Below are positions 26,293 to 29,078 of a stretch of DNA of 29,078 nt, in pieces (within the stretch, counting starts at the first letter, position 1; every line of letters begins with the position of its first letter). The DNA lies in the IMG/VR virus record IMGVR_UViG_3300047460_000101, positions 1 to 29,078 of that record; one strand, written 5' to 3'. A program made the position numbers and the translations under genes. The notes beneath the pieces are model-generated. The model ran no database searches, was not told the origin of the DNA, and saw nothing but the letters and a program-made list of their open reading frames with translations. Source of the stretch: a virus.

Positions 26293-26392
26293 ACTGCAGA
26301 CACAACTGAATGAACTGAATGATCTCAAAGAGATGTTCAGATTACCAAAACCACAGAACAAAGATCGTAAGTTGTTTGATGAAAAAGAGTGA
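26183..26392 (+). CDS. Small coiled-coil protein (69 residues)
   Basis: M-N-E-E-E-F-K-A-A-L-Q-N-M-L-Q-M then Q-I-D-R-L-Q-T-Q-L-N-E-L-N-D-L-K shows heptad-like Leu/Ile spacing at residues about 28-53, so an oligomeric coiled coil is likely. The end is basic (K-P-Q-N-K-D-R-K). The text is rich in Gln and Asn. It overlaps the preceding frame by 110 bases and the following one by 14. Of the two frames in the upstream overlap this one looks more natural. No Shine-Dalgarno sequence is evident. The function is unknown. Confidence 0.72.
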   Translation: MNEEEFKAALQNMLQMQNSVQNNNDQNFQILQAQIDRLQTQLNELNDLKEMFRLPKPQNKDRKLFDEKE

Positions 26393-26690
26393 CTTTGCAT
26401 TACTTCAACCTGTACAATGGCGTGACATTACAGGTTACATTTCTTTCATCGATGATGCTTATCTAACGATTTGCTTCAGAGACATCCCACTGCCTGAGTC
26501 AGCAAACTCGCGGTGGGGTCGTCATTATGTTAACATTTTAGTATACCCTCCTTATTGGCATGAAATACGCTGTTGTATGGATGAGAACAAAAAAGAAGGG
26601 CACGTCCCGCCAGCAAGCGATCTTTTACAATTTGGACGATGCCGCAGCGTGGGAACAGCACATAAACAGAACGGTACACGCAAAAACTGA
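26379..26690 (+). CDS. Small hypothetical protein, 103 residues, overlapping downstream gene
   Basis: The start at 26379 (MKKSDFALLQPVQW) is preferred to the in-frame ATG at 26319, which would lie deep inside the previous gene. Residues 1-62 look like a compact beta protein (D-I-T-G-Y-I-S-F-I-D-D-A-Y-L-T-I-C-F, then Y-V-N-I-L-V-Y-P-P-Y-W). I recall similar sequences in cyanophages, unverified. The last 43 residues lie in the body of the next gene in another frame and look unconstrained, so the ancestral stop may have been near 26560. It overlaps the next frame by 131 bases. The function is unknown. Confidence 0.7.
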   Translation: MKKSDFALLQPVQWRDITGYISFIDDAYLTICFRDIPLPESANSRWGRHYVNILVYPPYWHEIRCCMDENKKEGHVPPASDLLQFGRCRSVGTAHKQNGTRKN

Positions 26691-26718
26691 CATCATTCCT
26701 ATTTTCAATGACAATTGA
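26560..26718 (+). CDS. Very small conserved-looking protein (52 residues)
   Basis: The ATG at 26560 opens M-K-Y-A-V-V-W-M-R-T-K-K-K-G-T-S, then A-I-F-Y-N-L-D-D-A-A-A-W-E-Q-H, and ends I-I-P-I-F-N-D-N at the TGA 26716-26718. This reads as a complete beta-alpha-beta mini-domain: a basic first strand, a helix with a Trp, and a last strand. That is far more natural than the frame overlapping it. It lies in the +1 frame of the upstream gene, and the next gene starts 11 bases before its stop. It is short enough to be missed by length-filtered gene callers. The function is unknown. Confidence 0.72.
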   Translation: MKYAVVWMRTKKKGTSRQQAIFYNLDDAAAWEQHINRTVHAKTDIIPIFNDN

Positions 26719-26923
26719 GCTAATGACTTACACCAAAGAACAATTGATTGATGCACTCGTTCATGAATGGGAGTATCTCTGCCATGATGATTATGATCCA
26801 GAAGATGATACACCAGAGGAGTATCGTTTGAAGATGGAGTTTCTCAATATTGAAGAACTGATTGAAGAAACATCAACTGGTGAAGGTTACACACTCGATG
26901 AGTTTATGGACAACCATGGGTGA
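26708..26923 (+). CDS. Small acidic hypothetical protein (71 residues)
   Basis: M-T-I-E-L-M-T-Y-T-K-E-Q-L-I-D-A-L-V-H-E-W-E-Y-L is followed by an acidic segment (D-D-Y-D-P-E-D-D-T-P-E-E-Y). The second Met, at 26723, is an alternative start with a similar helix. It overlaps the preceding gene by 11 bases. The protein is strongly acidic and predicted helical, with no Cys-rich or membrane parts except one Cys. I recall alike proteins in cyanophage early regions, unverified. It ends just before a C-rich intergenic stretch with the next promoter. The function is unknown. Confidence 0.78.
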   Translation: MTIELMTYTKEQLIDALVHEWEYLCHDDYDPEDDTPEEYRLKMEFLNIEELIEETSTGEGYTLDEFMDNHG

Positions 26924-26971
26924 CAGTTGAGCTAGTGTCCACTCGACCCTCCGCATGACCCCCGCACCCCT

Positions 26972-26996
26972 TATAATAAAGAGGTCATCAAGGGAG
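26972..26996 (+). promoter_or_regulatory. TATAAT -10 box with leader and ribosome site
   Basis: A perfect TATAAT (26972-26977) follows a C-rich stretch that has no good -35 box. AGGGAG (26991-26996) lies six bases before the ATG at 27003 and is the best Shine-Dalgarno sequence in the window. The leader shares the order TATAATAA ... CATCAAG ... GGA/GGGA ... CACC with the site at 27699. Confidence 0.6.
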
Positions 26997-27002
26997 CACC
27001 CA

Positions 27003-27281
27003 ATGCAACTCACTAACTCTGTCTGTATCGTTGACTTCTTCCCTGAAGCATTCATTGCTGAAGCATGTGATGTTCATGGTATTAAAACATGTGTTAAGCG
27101 TTTTGTCAAGCGTGTGACCTTCCCTTCCGATTATGGTAAGGACATGGTATCATGGTCAACTATTACAGCACTGACTTTCTCTCATGAGGTCAACTCACGT
27201 ATCGCTGGTGGTGCAGATGTTACTGCATTTCACACTGATAAGTGTCCTGACCGTTACTCTGGTTTCTCCTGTGTCTGCTGA
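27003..27281 (+). CDS. Hypothetical protein (92 residues)
   Basis: The start at 27003 is chosen because AGGGAG lies at the right distance; an in-frame ATG at 26955 would precede the promoter -10 box. The N-terminus is M-Q-L-T-N-S-V-C-I-V-D-F-F, and the middle is basic (C-V-K-R-F-V-K-R-V). Five Cys occur in 92 residues, three of them near the end (K-C-P-D and S-C-V-C). No zinc-finger spacing can be defined with confidence. The function is unknown. It is probably an early gene with its own promoter. Confidence 0.75.
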   Translation: MQLTNSVCIVDFFPEAFIAEACDVHGIKTCVKRFVKRVTFPSDYGKDMVSWSTITALTFSHEVNSRIAGGADVTAFHTDKCPDRYSGFSCVC

Positions 27282-27327
27282 GAGGCATCTAGGAGCGACT
27301 GCAACGCCCCTTTAACCTATTATTGCT

Positions 27328-27504
27328 ATGAATACCCGTTCTATGGAACTGACCGTTAATCAGGTCAATTTCATTATTGATATGATGTGGGATACAGATC
27401 CCAAAGTTAGCGAGAAACTTGCGAGGCAGAATCATGTAGATGATATTCAATTACACGATCAACTTCAACACCAACTTCACAACAATCCTAGAACAAATGA
27501 CTAG
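27328..27504 (+). CDS. Very small hypothetical protein (58 residues)
   Basis: ATG 27328 to TAG 27504. M-N-T-R-S-M-E-L-T-V-N-Q-V-N-F-I-I-D-M-M-W-D-T-D-P is followed by a His/Gln-rich helix (Q-L-H-D-Q-L-Q-H-Q-L-H). The Met at 27343 is an alternative start, and TATTAT at 27319-27324 is placed to favour a transcript beginning near the first ATG. The stop overlaps the next ATG by eight bases, a normal spacing in this cluster. Its body occupies the DNA upstream of the next gene, which rules out a longer start there. The function is unknown. Confidence 0.65.
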   Translation: MNTRSMELTVNQVNFIIDMMWDTDPKVSEKLARQNHVDDIQLHDQLQHQLHNNPRTND

Positions 27505-27691
27505 CTTCGACACCTTTATTGAAAAAATGGCATCACAACCTGATGTTATCGCCGCTGTTGCTAAGAGCAACCGAGAATGGGAGGAAGCAGCAGCAGCAGA
27601 ATTAGAAATCACTGTAGACGAACTCCTGTCTCAGTTGAACAGTCGTGTGACAAATGGCAAACTGCCACACCAGAGGATGCACGGTCACTGA
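27497..27691 (+). CDS. Small hypothetical protein (64 residues)
   Basis: The start at 27497 (MTSFDTFIEKMASQPDVIAA) is chosen over an ATG at 27440 because the preceding gene fills that DNA in another frame. The protein is mostly helical and acidic in the middle (E-W-E-E-A-A-A-A-E-L-E-I-T-V-D-E-L-L-S-Q-L) with a basic, His-rich tail. It resembles small phage proteins with a helix bundle, but no family is recognised. It ends eight bases before the next -10 box. Confidence 0.7.
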   Translation: MTSFDTFIEKMASQPDVIAAVAKSNREWEEAAAAELEITVDELLSQLNSRVTNGKLPHQRMHGH

Positions 27692-27698
27692 TTGACCC

Positions 27699-27720
27699 TA
27701 TAATAAGGACATCAAGAGGA
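27699..27720 (+). promoter_or_regulatory. TATAAT -10 box with conserved leader
   Basis: A perfect TATAAT (27699-27704) is followed by AAGGACATCAAG and a purine-rich AAGAGGA (27714-27720), which can act as ribosome site for the ATG at 27729. A TTGACC just upstream is only one base away and cannot be the -35 box. The sequence closely parallels the leaders at 26972 and 27961. Confidence 0.6.
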
Positions 27721-27728
27721 CACCACCC

Positions 27729-27944
27729 ATGCCTAACGCTTACGAGATCAGCATCTGCAACGAAGATCTGACCACTAGCATTTTCTATATCACTCGCCGT
27801 CCTACCAAGTCACTGCGCGGTCTCAACCGTCAGCACAACAATGTGGTGAATGATGTGGTTAATTCTATTCGTGAAGTGCGTGGATGGCGTCGTCTCACTG
27901 TTAAGCGTGTGCCACTTGCAGAAGTTGCACAAGGTAGCGTGTAA
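27729..27944 (+). CDS. Small basic hypothetical protein (71 residues)
   Basis: M-P-N-A-Y-E-I-S-I-C-N-E-D-L-T-T-S-I-F-Y-I-T-R-R is followed by a basic helix region (S-L-R-G-L-N-R-Q-H-N-N-V-V-N-D-V-V-N-S-I-R-E) and V-R-G-W-R-R-L-T-V-K-R-V. The net positive charge contrasts with its acidic neighbours and would suit nucleic-acid or host-protein binding, an inference only. It has its own promoter and leader. No family is recognised. Confidence 0.75.
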   Translation: MPNAYEISICNEDLTTSIFYITRRPTKSLRGLNRQHNNVVNDVVNSIREVRGWRRLTVKRVPLAEVAQGSV

Positions 27945-27957
27945 TCGCTTCCTACCT

Positions 27958-27966
27958 TGCTATACT
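27958..27966 (+). promoter_or_regulatory. Extended -10 promoter TGCTATACT
   Basis: TGC (27958-27960) directly before TATACT (27961-27966) makes an extended -10 element, which can work without a strong -35 box; none is seen. The leader AAGTACATCAA matches AAGGACATCAA of the preceding promoter. The ATG follows at 27990. Confidence 0.6.
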
Positions 27967-27989
27967 AAGTACATCAACACAAAAGACAC

Positions 27990-28442
27990 ATGACCACATC
28001 TTCCTTCGCTGACTTCGCTGCCACTGCTCAAGATAGAGCAGACGACGCGGCAAATGTATATCATTACACTGAGATTCTCTGTGAAGCACTCGTTCAAAAC
28101 TTCATTGAGTACAATACACACTCTATGAAGCGCAGCGCCCTCACTGCAGAAACAAAATCAGAAGCAGAATACTACACTAATCGCGCTAAGGAGATTGCTG
28201 AGAAACCTGACTACAGCTTCACCATTGAAACTGGACGTAAGTATCTCAAGGTCATCATGAATGATTGTACTGGTAGCAGTAGTGTCCATGCATTTGTTGA
28301 CAAAAAGACTGGTGAACTCTACAAACCAGCAGGATGGCGTGCTCCTGCAAAGCATGTCCGTGGTAATCTGCTAGATTCCGCTAGTAGGGAAGATGTTTTG
28401 AGTCGCTGCGACTGGGCGGGTGGGTATCTCTACTTGCGTTGA
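27990..28442 (+). CDS. Hypothetical protein (150 residues), phage-typical
   Basis: The largest product of the small-gene block. An Ala-rich helical N-terminus (F-A-A-T-A-Q-D-R-A-D-D-A-A) precedes a beta-rich C-terminal half: F-T-I-E-T-G-R-K-Y-L-K-V-I, S-V-H-A-F-V-D-K-K-T-G-E-L-Y-K-P-A-G-W-R and D-W-A-G-G-Y-L-Y-L-R at the end. The F-V-D-x-K-T-G-x-x-Y-K-P-A pattern is one I recall from many cyanophage and other phage hypothetical proteins, where it is conserved without known function. The start has no strong ribosome site (AAAAGACAC). Its stop codon lies inside the -35 box of the next promoter. Confidence 0.82.
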   Translation: MTTSSFADFAATAQDRADDAANVYHYTEILCEALVQNFIEYNTHSMKRSALTAETKSEAEYYTNRAKEIAEKPDYSFTIETGRKYLKVIMNDCTGSSSVHAFVDKKTGELYKPAGWRAPAKHVRGNLLDSASREDVLSRCDWAGGYLYLR

Positions 28443-28467
28443 CACCCAACCCATTATACATTATACT
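28439..28467 (+). promoter_or_regulatory. Sigma70 promoter TTGACA-N17-TATACT
   Basis: A perfect TTGACA (28439-28444) and TATACT (28462-28467, five of six matches) are separated by exactly 17 bases. This is the best sigma70-type promoter in the window. The -35 box covers the TGA stop of the upstream gene. Transcription should start near 28474, leaving about 20 bases before the ATG at 28494. Confidence 0.75.
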
Positions 28468-28493
28468 ACATAGGTCACCCTGCTTTTAATCTC

Positions 28494-28724
28494 ATGTCTT
28501 CTCCTAATTTCTATCTCGTTGCCGAAGGTAACGCTTATGCATTAGATGATGACGGCACTCCATATGGTGCTGCTGTATTCCAAGATGGTTCTGTCGATTG
28601 GGACAACTCCTTCGATCTAGAACCAGATGAGGATGATATTGAGTATGTTGCACACATGTGCCAACTCCTTGTACAAGCACAAGGATTAACTATTGAACAC
28701 AACAACGAGGTCTTTGTTAAATGA
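28494..28724 (+). CDS. Small acidic hypothetical protein (76 residues)
   Basis: The first gene behind the strong promoter at 28439. The N-terminal half looks like beta strands with hairpins (F-Y-L-V-A-E-G-N-A-Y-A-L-D-D-D-G-T-P-Y-G-A-A-V-F). An acidic linker (D-L-E-P-D-E-D-D-I-E) and a C-terminal helix (C-Q-L-L-V-Q-A-Q-G-L) follow. It overlaps the next gene as ATGA. No family is recognised. Confidence 0.75.
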   Translation: MSSPNFYLVAEGNAYALDDDGTPYGAAVFQDGSVDWDNSFDLEPDEDDIEYVAHMCQLLVQAQGLTIEHNNEVFVK

Positions 28725-28978
28725 GTAAACCAAACCCACTAGCTGAGTATATCACCACGCTAGTTGAACCATTCTCGAATCGTCACACACGAGGTGAGTA
28801 TACTATTTCAGTTGCTCCTCGTGCTGATCTGGATGATGAAGGTGTCGAACGGTATTGGCGAGCATTCTCTAAGTTTCCTAACGATTTTGCCTCAGCACTC
28901 AACCGTATGCTGCCTAAGGATGTAGAATTCATCCAGTACGATCACCTGTCAAACACACTTACTCTCATCAAAAAATGA
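28721..28978 (+). CDS. Small hypothetical protein (85 residues)
   Basis: Coupled by ATGA to the gene before and by ATGA to the gene after. It reads as a mixed alpha/beta protein: N-P-L-A-E-Y-I-T-T-L-V-E-P-F helix, G-E-Y-T-I-S-V-A-P-R strand, R-Y-W-R-A-F-S-K-F helix and a last strand H-L-S-N-T-L-T-L-I-K-K. There are no Cys, no membrane segment and no recognised family. Confidence 0.75.
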   Translation: MSKPNPLAEYITTLVEPFSNRHTRGEYTISVAPRADLDDEGVERYWRAFSKFPNDFASALNRMLPKDVEFIQYDHLSNTLTLIKK

Positions 28979-29078
28979 ACAACGAAGACGTACTCCGCAT
29001 TTCCCAGCAACGTGATGACATTTATGATTGGGTAGTAGAACGTTTCAGGTATTTCATGGAGAACGATGAAATTGACAA
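28975..29078 (+). CDS. 5' part of a hypothetical protein, cut by the window end
   Basis: The ATG at 28975 overlaps the preceding TGA. Thirty-four codons are visible without a stop: M-N-N-E-D-V-L-R-I-S-Q-Q-R-D-D-I-Y-D-W-V, then E-R-F-R-Y-F-M-E-N-D-E. The pattern is helical and charged like its neighbours. The rest lies beyond the window. Confidence 0.65.
   Translation, partial: MNNEDVLRISQQRDDIYDWVVERFRYFMENDEID

Noticed and set aside
26319-26378. Upstream start for the 103-residue gene
   Set aside because: It lies inside the coiled-coil gene and the extra residues look out of frame; the ATG at 26379 gives a normal short overlap.
26955-27002. Earlier in-frame ATG for the 92-residue gene
   Set aside because: It precedes the -10 box and lacks a ribosome site, whereas AGGGAG is well placed for 27003.
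27440-27496. Longer start for the 64-residue gene
   Set aside because: The DNA is occupied by the 58-residue gene in another frame.

Overview
The window looks like part of the genome of a T4-like myovirus infecting marine picocyanobacteria (a Synechococcus or Prochlorococcus cyanophage). This is inferred from gene content and protein style; no database search was possible. The pointers are a T4-type late promoter box (TATAAATA) before a very long block of tail genes, several proteins with phage tail-collar domains, a 2-oxoglutarate/Fe(II) oxygenase inside the tail block, a tail-assembly-chaperone-like protein, a lone tRNA-Asn(GTT), and a dense set of very small overlapping genes with host-like -10 promoters. 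Every supported gene is on the + strand.

Layout. (1) 1-1103: the 3' end of an unrecognised gene, a UUCG hairpin, tRNA-Asn, and a small HNH-family protein whose metal-binding residues look degraded. (2) 1104-1210: intergenic region with the late promoter. (3) 1211-15490: one 4,759-residue virion protein occupying about half the window. It has a pectate-lyase-like N-terminus, a roughly 1,700-residue modular repeat region (helical Cys modules, a perfect-period 43-residue tandem repeat, beta modules), a long beta-rich part and a fibre-like C-terminus. (4) 15500-23418: three consecutive tail-collar proteins of 883, 440 and 1,312 residues. The first resembles T4 gp12 in its C-terminal HxH region, the second is unusually rich in Cys, and the third carries a large glycine-rich, adhesin-like domain. 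(5) 23423-25220: a 2OG-Fe(II) oxygenase, a tail-assembly-chaperone-like protein and a hypothetical protein, all closely packed behind the tail genes. (6) 25217-29078: a change of style to small genes (52-150 residues) that mostly overlap by a few bases, with sigma70-like promoters between clusters. Two of these genes (52 and 58 residues) are very short and easily missed.

How it fits together. Region 3-5 reads as one late transcription unit that builds the host-recognition end of the virion: a giant structural/fibre protein, collar-type fibres, a glycine-rich adhesin, a chaperone-like factor and an oxygenase that might act on the virion or on host metabolites. Region 6 reads as an early or middle block of small proteins of unknown function, the usual place for host-takeover factors. 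Three of its leaders share a promoter-plus-leader sequence and two promoters have their -35 box on the stop codon of the preceding gene. No CRISPR array, insertion sequence, integrase or minus-strand gene was supported.
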